Source of the DNA: an uncultured Alphaproteobacteria bacterium
GTDB taxonomy: Bacteria; Pseudomonadota; Alphaproteobacteria; GCA-2731375
DNA: 64,000 nt
NCBI GenBank assembly: GCA_951812805.1
Contig: CATOSZ010000003.1
Span: 574,557-638,556 of the forward strand
Direction: 5' to 3'
This document shows, one piece after another, positions 36,758 to 45,547 of this stretch. Numbering within the stretch: position 1 is the first letter of the stretch; every line of letters starts with the position of its first letter. The notes under the pieces are model-generated. The model saw nothing but the letters and a program-made list of their open reading frames with translations. It was not told where the DNA came from and did no database searches. Position numbers and translations under genes: made by a program.

Positions 36758-38194
36758 CAGCAATTCTCATTTTGGCGATTTGCGTTGATTTTTTCCTATG
36801 CAAGGAGCCCGGTTTCTGATTCAAAGTGGCGATGAAGGTGCTCAAAGACCTGATATTGGAGTTGCGCTCGCTCTGCGGGTCCTTCCCGGACAAGCGGACG
36901 GGGAGCAACAGCCGCTATGACATGGCCGACTTCGGGCTTTCGGCCTTCTCGCTGTTCTTCATGCAGAGCCCCTCGTTCCTGTCCCATCAGCGCACGTTGG
37001 CGCGGGCGCACGGGCGCTCGAATTGTGAGAGCTTGTTCTCCATGTCGCGGATCCCGACGGACAACCAGATCCGGGCGATGCTGGACCCGGTGGTGCCGGA
37101 CAGGCTCTATCCGCTCTTCTCGTCCCTGCTGGAACGTCTGGAGGCGGGCGGTGGGCTCGGCCCCTTCCGACGCCTGGACGGCCATCTCCTGGTCGCGCTC
37201 GACGGCACCGAATATTTCTGCTCGCGGAAGATCTCCTGCCCCAACTGCTCGCAGCGCAAGCGCAACGACGGGGCCGTGGAGTATCACCACAACATGGTCA
37301 CGGCAGCGCTTGTCGCCCCGGGCCACGCCCGGGCGATACCGCTGGCTCCGGAGTTCGTCGTTCCCCAGGATGGCGGGGAGAAGCAGGACTGCGAAAGCCG
37401 GGCGACGCGGCGCTGGCTGGTCGCGCACGGGCCCGGCCTGGCCCGGCTGAAGCCGATCTATCTCGGCGACGATCTCTATTCCCGCCAGCCGATTTGCGAG
37501 GCCGTTCAAGCGGTTGGCGGCAACTTCCTGTTCGTCGCCAAGCCAGGCTCGCATCCGACGCTCCACGAATGGCTCGACGGCATCGAACTGCCGATCCACG
37601 AGGAACGGGTCAAGAAAGGCCGTGGCTTCCAGACCCATCGCTACCGTTGGCTCGCCGACGTGCCGATCCGCGACGGTAAGGACGCGCTCCGGGTCAACTG
37701 GCTCAACATCGAGATCGTCAACAAGGCCGGAAAGGTCACGTACCGCAACAGCTTCGTCACCGACATCGCTGTCGACCGGAGCAACGTCGCCGAACTCGCC
37801 GCCTGCGGGCGGGCCCGTTGGAAGATCGAGAACGAGACCTTCAACGTGCTCAAGAACAACGGCTACAATCTCGAGCACAACTTCGGACATGGCAAACAGA
37901 ACCTCTCGGCCCTGCTCGCCACCATGAACCTCTTCGCCTTCGCCTGCCACGGCGTGTGCGAGATCCTCGAAGCCGTCTGGGAAAAGGCCCGCGGCGCCCT
38001 TGGCTCACGTCGGCGCTTCTTCGAACACTTACGCACCATTACCAGCTACATCGTCTTCCCCTCCTGGGCGGCCCTCGTGCGGACCCTCATCACTGGGCAG
38101 CCACCGCCTGCCAGAGCCAGCCTCTGAACCGAAACCGAACCCCAAGCGAGTATCACCCAGGAGACAGAAACAAGAGCCATAATGAGAACTGCTG
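36758..38194 (+). mobile_element. 1437-bp insertion sequence, copy 1 (ISNCY-like transposase)
   Basis: The ends are imperfect inverted repeats: left CAGCAATTCTCATTTTGGC, right (reverse complement) CAGCAGTTCTCATTATGGC, 17 of 19 matching. The element is flanked by the direct repeat TCGCCCCTG (36749-36757 and 38195-38203), a 9-bp target duplication. It carries one transposase gene. Same length and, as far as I can see, same sequence as the copy at 59501-60937. Confidence 0.95.
36826..38127 (+). CDS. Transposase of IS copy 1
   Basis: A 433-residue DDE-type transposase. The start is GTG 36826 or ATG 36832. LDGHLLVALDGTEYFCS holds the likely first catalytic Asp, then a zinc-binding-like ISCPNCSQRKRNDGAVEYHH, the block EFVVPQDGGEKQDCESRATR, KPIYLGDDLYS with the second Asp, and ARWKIENETFNVLKNNGY with the likely catalytic Glu. 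These match transposases usually filed under ISNCY (not classified yet); the family label is from memory. Confidence 0.85.
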   Translation: MAMKVLKDLILELRSLCGSFPDKRTGSNSRYDMADFGLSAFSLFFMQSPSFLSHQRTLARAHGRSNCESLFSMSRIPTDNQIRAMLDPVVPDRLYPLFSSLLERLEAGGGLGPFRRLDGHLLVALDGTEYFCSRKISCPNCSQRKRNDGAVEYHHNMVTAALVAPGHARAIPLAPEFVVPQDGGEKQDCESRATRRWLVAHGPGLARLKPIYLGDDLYSRQPICEAVQAVGGNFLFVAKPGSHPTLHEWLDGIELPIHEERVKKGRGFQTHRYRWLADVPIRDGKDALRVNWLNIEIVNKAGKVTYRNSFVTDIAVDRSNVAELAACGRARWKIENETFNVLKNNGYNLEHNFGHGKQNLSALLATMNLFAFACHGVCEILEAVWEKARGALGSRRRFFEHLRTITSYIVFPSWAALVRTLITGQPPPARASL

Positions 38195-41100
38195 TCGCCC
38201 CTGCCGGAGTTCGAATCGTTGACGATGGCGTAGAGCACGCCGGTCGCGGGGTTATGGTCCATCGAGTTGATGCGGCCGACACTGCTGATCTCCGGGGGAA
38301 AGCTCAGCGGTACCGAGGCCGTGACCACGCCTGTCGCGGGATCGATCGTATTGACGGTGTTCTGGTTGCCGTGCAGCAACGCATCATCGGGCGAGAAGGC
38401 GAGGCCATTGCCTCTCTCACTCACGGTGACCGACCCGACCGCCGTGGCCGCGCCCGTGCCGGTATCCAGAGTGCCGAGCAGGTCGTCACTCTCGATGTAC
38501 CCGAAAAGGACGCCATCGGAGGGCCGGATCGACATTCCCGCCACCGTCTCGTTAAAGCCGAAGCCTTCGACGCCGGTCGGGCCGATCTCCGTGCCCTGGC
38601 CGGTGACCGGGTCGACGACCAAAAGAACATGGATGTCGGACCCGTCCGCCCGCTCGGCCGCGGCCAGAAGACGGCCGGTCAACCGCTCGTAGTCCATCGC
38701 GCTCACGCGTTCGAAGCCGATGGGTCCGATCTCGCTCGCCTCGCCCGTCACGGGATCGATAGTGTAGAGCGTGCTCTGCCCGTCGGGGCCCTGGTGGGTC
38801 GCGCCGTAGAGTTTCGGGGGTACCACGGCGAGGACGATGGCACCGACATCGCTCACCCCGTCGGGGACCGGCGACACCGCGGCGGAGAGGCCGCGCAGGG
38901 TATTGCCCGACGCATCCACCAGACTGGCTTCGCACCGGATTGCGCCCCGCGCCGTCGGCACGTCGGCAATCGCAAAGCCGCCGTCCGCCACGCTTGCCCC
39001 GACGAAGTCTTCCTGGCAGGCGACCAGGGCATCAGCGATGCCGCCGCCCGATACGTCCTCGATCCGGCCGACCGCCGTGGTCAGGGGATCGGGCACCACG
39101 GTCACCGTGATGCCGGCCGACGTCGCGGCGTTGTCGCCGAAGTCGATGGCACGGGCCTGGAAATCGAGCCTGACGACGCCCGTGGGAACCATATAGGGGA
39201 AGAGGAACGGCGCGCTCGTGTCGACGAAGGCGAGCGCGCCGTCGACCAGGAACTCGACGGCGGCGACGCCGACGTCGTCGTCCGCCACGGCGGTGACGGT
39301 GAGCGGCTGTCCTTCCAGCACCAGCTCGCCCGGCGCCGGCTGGACCAGGACGACGCTCGGCGGTATGCCGTCGCTGTCGCTCAACGTGCGGTACTGGCCG
39401 ATGAGCAGGCGTCCGTCCGGCGGACCCGCGACATCGGCGTTGGCGGTGACGAAGACCAGCTCCGGCGTGATAGCGATGCCGGTGCCGTCGAATACGCCGA
39501 GTTCGGCGAAATCCACGATGTCGCGCAATGCCGGGTTGCCAGGGTCCGAGACGTCGGCAATGGGGATCGCGTTGACAAACACGCCGTCCGCCGCCAGCAC
39601 CAGGGTCTCGGAGAGCGCCAGGTCGCGGGGCTGGAAGTCACGGGACCTGCCGAGCAGCACCGGCGCCGAGGGATCGGCGAGGTCGACGGTGGCATAGCCG
39701 TCGCGCGATACCGCGACATGGGCGATACCGTCGGCGAGTTCGACGTCTACCCCTTGCCCCGGCAGGCCGACGGCGCCGAATGTCGCCGGCGCGTCCGGAC
39801 TGGCGATATCGATCACCGAGAGGCGGTTGCCGGGCGAGGCCTCGGCGAGGACCGCGAGGTCACCGGCGACGGCCACGCCCTGGGCGTCGCCCTCGGTCGC
39901 CAGGGTGGCGATGGTGCGCGGATCGCTGGAATCGGTGACGTCGATGACGACGAGACCACCCGGCCCATCGGCGACATAGGCGTTCGCCCCCGCGACGGCG
40001 ACGTCACGGGCGATACCGCCCGTGTCCTCGCTGCCGAGCATCATCGGTCGCGCCGGGTCGGAGACGTCGACGATGACCAGCCCGGCGATCCCGTCGGCGA
40101 TATAGGCGGTGCCGCCGACGACGCGGATATCCAGGGCCTCGCCCGGCGTGCCGAGGCCGGCGATGCGCGCGGGCTGGGCGGGATCGGAAATGTCGACGAC
40201 ATGCAGCCCGGCCTCGCCGGCGGCGACATAGGCCCGATTACCGGCGAGATCGACGCTCCGCAAGGTACCGGCCAGCGGCAGGTTGGCCAGCGCCAGCGGC
40301 GCAAAGCTGGTAACGACGCCCGCCGCCTGGGCATTGAAGCCGTTGTTCGTCGCCGTCACCGTACAGGTGCCGTCGCCACCGGCGAAGACGCGGCCCGCCT
40401 CGGCGCCGAAATTGCAGACCAGAAGGTCGGAACTGACATACATCGTGCCTTTCGCAGGCGAGGTCAGGTCGAGGCTGGTGCCGTCGAGCAGCGTGCCCGT
40501 TACCGTCAAGCGACGAGAGGCATCGCCGGTGACGGTATTGAAGATCAGTACGAAATTCGCCGGATCGACGGTGATGCCGGTGAGCGCGGCGGCGAGGTCG
40601 AAGCTCGCCGGGTCGGTCGGATCGCTGCCCGTGGCGATCTCGAGGGCGTCGCGCACGCCGTCGCCGTCGCTGTCCACCGCGAGGGGATTGGTGACGAAAC
40701 CGTCAGCGCCGGCCACCACCTCCTCGCCGTCGTCGATGCCGTCGCCGTCCGTGTCCGCGACCTGGAAGTCGGTGCCGAGGTCGACCAGCTCCTGCTTGTT
40801 GGTCAGGCCGTCGCCGTCCGCATCCTCCATCCCGTCCATGGGATCGTCGGGGTCGAGGCCGTTGGCCAGTTCCAGCGCGTCGGGAATGCCGTCGCCGTCG
40901 CTGTCGCCGCCGAGCTGGACCTGTACCAGCACCATGGCGATCACCCCGTCATAGAGCGCGGTGATCGCCGCCGTGCCGCTCATCCGCGCGGTGACGGTGC
41001 CGGTGGGCGAGACCTCGACCAGCGCCGCGTTGGAGGAGGTATAGGAGATGCCGTTCACCTGCCCGACCGCCTGGCTGCTGCCGTCGGGGAAATGCGCCGT

Positions 41101-41509
41101 CACCGCCAGGGTGGCCTCCGCCCCTTCGCTGGCGAGCGGCCCGGCCAGCGCCGCGATGGCGAGGCGGGCCGGAACCGGATCGGGCGCGCCGACGGGAATG
41201 TCGGCGTTGAAGCCGTTGCCCTGATTGGCCGTCAGCTCGAAAAAGTCCGACTGGCCGGACAGCGTCTCGCCGTCGACCACGCAGGTCGCCCGCGCCCGCG
41301 TCGGCCCGAAATCCACCGGCACGTTGTCGAGCCGCCAGAACCCGTCCTCCTGCACGCGGGCGGAGCGGTTCAGGATGGAGACGACGCAGTTCTCGTCGAG
41401 GGGGATTTGGGCGTGGGCGGGCAGGGAAGAAACGAGCCCAACGATGGCCAGCCCCACAAACAGGAGCACATTGAGGTGAAAGAACGTGCCGGACTTTAAC
41501 TTCATGGGA

Positions 41510-42427
41510 CTATTTCCCTTCCAGAAGATACTTTGAAACAATGCCTCGAGCGCGAAGATCAGAATCTCGCCATCCGTTCTTACGAAGATAGTACATCGGT
41601 TCGTAATCTGGATCATGAGTCCGTCTTTCGGGCAACTGCTGCACCCTCTTCAAGTATGAGGCAATGACTTCCATCGCTTCATCGGAACCCTCTTTATCGA
41701 GCTTCTCCAACGCCCACCTCAGAATATTCTGAGTTACGTTCCCCCCGTAGGGATCTTCATTCATGAGCAACGTCTCTAGGGAAGAAACAAGTGGCTTACC
41801 TCCTCCGAGATATTCCATCTTCTTCTCACAGATCCTTGTCTTCGGCTCCCTATCCCTTTCATGATATATCACCTGGATCTTTCTCTTGACGTCTTCGGAG
41901 AATTCCAAATGCCCTTGATCGCAGGCTTTCTCCACTGCCCATTTTGTCACCCAACGCTTGGGCGTCCTTTTCTCCGATGAGAAATCAAAAGCCATGCGAA
42001 GGACCGCCTGTCGCGCAGTGGAGTCTGCGGACATCACATACAACAGATTATAATAGGAATGATAAACCGTCCCAATAATTTCTCGTTTCCTCGGAACTGT
42101 CGCATCACCTGACATCACCATGACGAAATAATTCAAATGCTCGTTGCGACCCATTGTGCTCAAGGCACGAACCAGAGCGCGACGTGCCCGGGCTGGAGTT
42201 TCATCATGATTCAGGAATGACTTCGCTGATCTGAATGTCTCTTCTGGGTTCGAACCCTCTCGCAGCTCCTCGACGATCGATCTGAGTTGCTTGGCTGCCG
42301 GCGGCTGATCTCCCGGGTACGCGACTGCCCGATCAGCAGCTACCAAGCTCGACATTCCGATGAACGCAACAAAAGCCTTGGAAAACCCTAATACTGCTAC
42401 AATTGATGCACCGGACATAACCATCAT
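41510..42427 (-). CDS. Hypothetical alpha-helical protein in AT-rich segment
   Basis: A 305-residue unrecognised protein with much lower GC than its surroundings. A hydrophobic N-terminus (VAVLGFSKAFVAFIGMSSLV, then AVAYPG) may be a signal peptide. The rest is helical and repeat-like (ARARRALVRALSTMGRNEHL, RREIIGTVYHS-type blocks), possibly HEAT/armadillo-like. It begins 27 bp after the interrupted gene at 42455 and ends 4 bp before the repeat-protein gene, so it belongs to the operon. An immunity or accessory role to the upstream toxin-like gene is speculative. Confidence 0.7.
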   Translation of the reverse strand: MMVMSGASIVAVLGFSKAFVAFIGMSSLVAADRAVAYPGDQPPAAKQLRSIVEELREGSNPEETFRSAKSFLNHDETPARARRALVRALSTMGRNEHLNYFVMVMSGDATVPRKREIIGTVYHSYYNLLYVMSADSTARQAVLRMAFDFSSEKRTPKRWVTKWAVEKACDQGHLEFSEDVKRKIQVIYHERDREPKTRICEKKMEYLGGGKPLVSSLETLLMNEDPYGGNVTQNILRWALEKLDKEGSDEAMEVIASYLKRVQQLPERRTHDPDYEPMYYLRKNGWRDSDLRARGIVSKYLLEGK

Positions 42428-42841
42428 TCATGTGCTCCACATTAATTCTATATCTCATTGAGGCTGGAATACATCGGCAGCAATAGACTTACTCCACTCC
42501 GCCGAATCCACGGCTACAGTGAATATTTCAGCTTGGCATGAGTGATACTTAACGAAAACGACAATGGATCCATCAACATACTTTGAATTGACATCCCTTA
42601 ATACGCATGTACTATTCATAAGTCCGTGGGGCGTCCGCATAAGCCGATCATCGCCATAAACACTCTCTTCTCTTTCAATCTTCCCTGAAAACGGTTTAGG
42701 ATCTCTGATACTGCTGGAAAAAGGGTATTCTAATCGAAGTACTGTCAAGTTTGAATGCACTTGTTCGCCGACTACAAGCCAAATGGCTAAGGGTCTATTG
42801 GCCGAGTTATACTCGACTGAAAAATCGAAGAATTTCTTCCC

Positions 42842-42849
42842 AGTTAAAT
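42842..42849. repeat. 8-bp target-site duplication of IS66 (left; right copy 44621-44628)
   Basis: AGTTAAAT flanks both ends of the element. Collapsing the two copies restores the reading frame HLTGKKFFDF of the interrupted gene. Confidence 0.93.
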
Positions 42850-44620
42850 GTAACAGGGGCAAAACCCCGGGCGGTCAAGCCATTTCGATGCAGCGTTGTC
42901 TGACGAGGATCGGCAGTGGGGGCACGGGTGGGGCGCCGGGGACCTTGAGGCGGTCGCCGAGATAATCCCAGAAGGAGAGGCCAAGTTTCTGGCAGGTCTT
43001 GTAGAGGCCGAGGAATGTGTCTCGGGCCTGCTTGCCGTCCTCGGAGCGTGTGCCGCCGGAGAATTTTCGCCTTGTGACCATGGCGCGGATGTCGCGTTCC
43101 GCGCCGTTGGTGTTGAGCGGGACCTCCGGGCGGTCGAGGACGACGAGCAGTTCGTCGCGGTTGGCATGCAGGCGAGCCAGGAGCCGGTCGAGGCGGAGGA
43201 ATCCGGTCTTGGTCGCGAAGAGCGCATCGAAGCGGCATGCCAGGTGGGCCCGCCGTCCTGGCGCCGGCCTTTCGCGATAGGCTTTGAGATCGGCGTAGAG
43301 TTGCCAGAGCCGTGCCTGGATGTGTTCCTTCTCGCGCCGCTGGCTCCGGGAGAAGGTCATCAGCTTGTGGATCAAGCGCTCCGCATGGACCCAGCAGAGC
43401 GCGTGGCGGCCGACGTTGAACTGGCCAGCATCGTCACTCAGGACGACGCAGGCGCCCGCGGCCGTGCCCCTGAGCAGGCCGTGCGCGGCGATGGCGCCCC
43501 ACAGCGCCCCCTCGGTGGCGGTCCGCGCGGCCCCGCGCCCGTCCCCGTGCCCGGTGATGGCGAGCCGCCCCAGGTGGGCCAGCCAGGCATCTTCGTTGGT
43601 GAAGCGCCGCGGGCAGCCCTCGGCCAGACGGGCGATCACCGATGCGGCCAGGTCGCGCTCGGCCATGTAGGCGAAGGCGGCGGCATTGAGCACATAGTCC
43701 GCGTGGCCGGCCCGCAGCCGTTCCAGGAAGTTCAAGCGGCTCTTGGAAAACGTCGTGGCGAACCAAGCGAAGGCGTCGTTGCCGATCCCGCTCGTCACCC
43801 CGTTGCGGTTGGCGTGGCGGGCGCCGGTATCGTCGACGCTGATCCAGGGCGCCGTCTCCAGGCCGGCGCGCAGCACCGCCTCGCCCTCGGCGACGAAGCC
43901 GTCATGGCCCTCGTTCAACAACCGCACCACCTGGCGCTTGGAGATCTTGATGCCGAGGTCGTCCAAGAGCCGCGCCAAGCGCTCCGCGCTGGTCTGGCCG
44001 CCATGATAGAGCGCCAGCACGAAACGCCTGAGCGCCGGGCCGAAGTGGCCGCGCGTCCCCGCCGGCAGCGGCGCCACGATCGTGGCCCCCTCGGGCGTCA
44101 GCCAGCGCTCGCGGCGTAACAGGACAGTGTTCGGCCGGCAGAGCAGGTCCTGAACCAGATAGTCTTCATAGCCCTTGAAGCGCGAGCCCGCCGGCACGGC
44201 GGCCCGGACGATCCGCCTCTCGTCGATGGGAACCCGGCCCTTCTTGGCCCGCCGTCCCGCCTTCCGCCCCGTCCGGCCCCGGGATACGGCCTGCTTGTCC
44301 ATGCCGCTCGGCTTGATATCCGGTGGCCCGGAAAGGCCTTTGAGACGGCGGATCTCTTCGCGCAATGTCGCGTTCTCGGCACGCAGGGCCGCCTGCTCCT
44401 CAAGCAGCGTCAGAACCAGCGCCTTCAGGGCGGCGACATCAAGATCGTCGAGATCCGGAAGCGATTCGGCCATGACGGGATCGAATCACAGACCTCCCGC
44501 CGCGAACATCGATATCTGGTCACTTGACGCGGAAGCCTCACAAGATGTGGCCGTTGAGACTCACCCCTATACCCAGGCCAGATCCCCCCGTCCCCAGGCC
44601 CGGCCTTTTGCCCCGGTTAC
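42850..44620 (-). mobile_element. IS66-family element with a single transposase gene (ISBst12-like)
   Basis: 1771 bp, bounded by inverted repeats GTAACAGGGGCAAAA (left) and GTAACCGGGGCAAAA (right, reverse complement). The direct repeat AGTTAAAT (42842-42849 and 44621-44628) is the 8-bp duplication typical of IS66. Only tnpC is present; tnpA and tnpB are missing, as in the ISBst12 subgroup. The element is GC-rich inside an AT-rich host gene. Confidence 0.95.
42875..44473 (-). CDS. tnpC: IS66 family transposase (TnpC)
   Basis: A 532-residue transposase. A leucine-zipper-like N-terminus (LVLTLLEEQAALRAENATLR) is followed by PPDIKPSG and the RRHRRR-like basic region, then the catalytic core: Asp in ISVDDTGARHANRNG, Asp in LSDDAGQFNVGRHALC with WVHAERLIHKL, and Glu in NTNGAERDIRAMV. 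It appears intact and may be active. Confidence 0.94.
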   Translation of the reverse strand: MAESLPDLDDLDVAALKALVLTLLEEQAALRAENATLREEIRRLKGLSGPPDIKPSGMDKQAVSRGRTGRKAGRRAKKGRVPIDERRIVRAAVPAGSRFKGYEDYLVQDLLCRPNTVLLRRERWLTPEGATIVAPLPAGTRGHFGPALRRFVLALYHGGQTSAERLARLLDDLGIKISKRQVVRLLNEGHDGFVAEGEAVLRAGLETAPWISVDDTGARHANRNGVTSGIGNDAFAWFATTFSKSRLNFLERLRAGHADYVLNAAAFAYMAERDLAASVIARLAEGCPRRFTNEDAWLAHLGRLAITGHGDGRGAARTATEGALWGAIAAHGLLRGTAAGACVVLSDDAGQFNVGRHALCWVHAERLIHKLMTFSRSQRREKEHIQARLWQLYADLKAYRERPAPGRRAHLACRFDALFATKTGFLRLDRLLARLHANRDELLVVLDRPEVPLNTNGAERDIRAMVTRRKFSGGTRSEDGKQARDTFLGLYKTCQKLGLSFWDYLGDRLKVPGAPPVPPLPILVRQRCIEMA

Positions 44621-44973
44621 AGTTAAATGAGCTCCGCCGACGATAGAATGCCGCCAGTATATCTTGTTTCGCTTCGTCCAACTCCAAACACCCTTCACCT
44701 TTGGGATCTCTTCTACAAAGATAGTCTCACGCCTAAGATGACTGGACTGACGATCCGGCGAGGACTCTATCAGTGTTGTCACTCCAAGCATCATTGTTCT
44801 TTCTGGGAGGTATATAGATCTCAGATAGGAAAGGTCATTCTGTTCAGAGTGACGCTCCTCCGTGTATCCAACTTTGGTGGACATAATACTAGAAATAGAA
44901 AGCAAAAATAAAACGAATATTGTTTTGTTAAGTGATGCCATTACCATATGCTCCTTTGCACACCCTTTAGTCA

Positions 44974-45501
44974 TTATCTAGGGATGAATCTGGTTTCAAC
45001 GACATCTTCCATATTCGATACTGTTACCTCAATCGGACCGGAGTTAGCGGCACATATCCTTACGAATCCGTCAATCGATGCATTTTCCCAATCATTTTGG
45101 GATTGGTAAGGCCCATTGCCATAAGATGGGTCATAATACTGTCCGGAATACTGAACAATAAAGTGATTAAGAAAACCACCTGGCGGGTCATTTGTTGCAC
45201 CTTGCCCAGGGGCACCTTCGAGATCTGTAGCTTGCTCCCTTAGATGCGTAAACGGCACACAGTCGAGTGGTGCTTGTCCATCGGAGGCAAACTGCCAGTT
45301 CTTTACTAACATTAGGCTACGGTCAGTTACACCATCATAACTAAACCCATTGTCATTCCTATATTGAGACTCAACCTCCGTAATTTGGGAACCCAGTATA
45401 CCTTGGGCAAGAATCACCTGGTGGAAAAAATTGGACCAAGCGACACAAGTTCCAACGTTACTTAGGTGCAGACTTCCGGCAGGTATTTCAGAGTTTAACA
45501 T
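44974..45501 (-). pseudogene. Cys-His-Asp (transglutaminase/protease-like) domain, detached by a frameshift
   Basis: From ATG 45501 this reads 175 residues with no ribosome site or signal peptide. The same frame is open upstream to 45556, reading NDPDNATVADDCQPLSA, directly where the Ig-like gene stops. Deleting one A from the A5 run at 45551-45555 fuses the two into 1273 residues. Visible candidate catalytic residues are Cys19 (SNVGTCVAWSNFFHQ), His113 (LNHFIVQYSGQYYD) and Asp124 (YYDPSYG), the order and spacing of transglutaminase-like or papain-like enzymes. It therefore looks like the C-terminal enzymatic tip of the upstream protein. Strongly AT-rich. Its TAA overlaps the next ATG (44974) by one base. 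Confidence 0.72.
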
Positions 45502-45547
45502 AGCCGATAGCGGTTGACAATCGTCAGCTACAGTGGCGTTATCTGGA

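Larger units (their letters stand above)
36655..41505 (-). pseudogene. Large secreted LVIVD/TSP3-repeat protein interrupted by a 1437-bp IS
   Basis: Starting at ATG 41505 (AAGGGA upstream), the gene runs to 38195, is broken by the IS at 36758-38194, and resumes at 36757 to a TGA at 36655-36657. Removing the IS and one 9-bp duplication restores an exact 1134-residue frame through GRGDYYLATVDPGSGD. Order: signal peptide (LVSSLPAHAQ); a bacterial-Ig-like region (SSNAALVEVSPTGTVTA); four calcium-type thrombospondin-3 repeats (SDGDGIPDALE and similar, about 230-330); about seven LVIVD repeats (AYIADGIAGLVIVDVSDP); an Ig-like domain (EGQPLTVTAVADDD); a carboxypeptidase-regulatory-like segment; then beta-propeller-like repeats (TLDTGTGAATAVGSV). 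It was probably a cell-surface or secreted protein. Confidence 0.88.
42455..44947 (-). pseudogene. Secreted hypothetical protein interrupted by IS66
   Basis: The N-terminal part (44947-44621) has a signal peptide (NKTIFVLFLLSISSIMSTKV) and ends GGAHLT. The C-terminal part (42841-42455) continues GKKFFDFSVEYNSANRPLAI and ends ADVFQPQ. Removing the IS66 and one 8-bp duplication gives a continuous 237-residue frame. ATG 44947 follows AAAGGAG closely; ATG 44941 has better spacing and ATG 44974 overlaps the upstream stop. AT-rich and unrecognised; no catalytic motif. A possible immunity or accessory protein. Confidence 0.85.

Noticed and set aside
36796..37950. 384-codon minus-strand gene inside the IS (and its twin at 59539-60693)
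   Set aside because: Antisense shadow of the transposase with no recognisable domain.
38182..41499. 1105-codon open frame on the plus strand
   Set aside because: Antisense shadow of the GC-rich LVIVD/TSP3 gene; Arg/Gly/Asp-rich, no domains, while the minus frame has a signal peptide and repeats.
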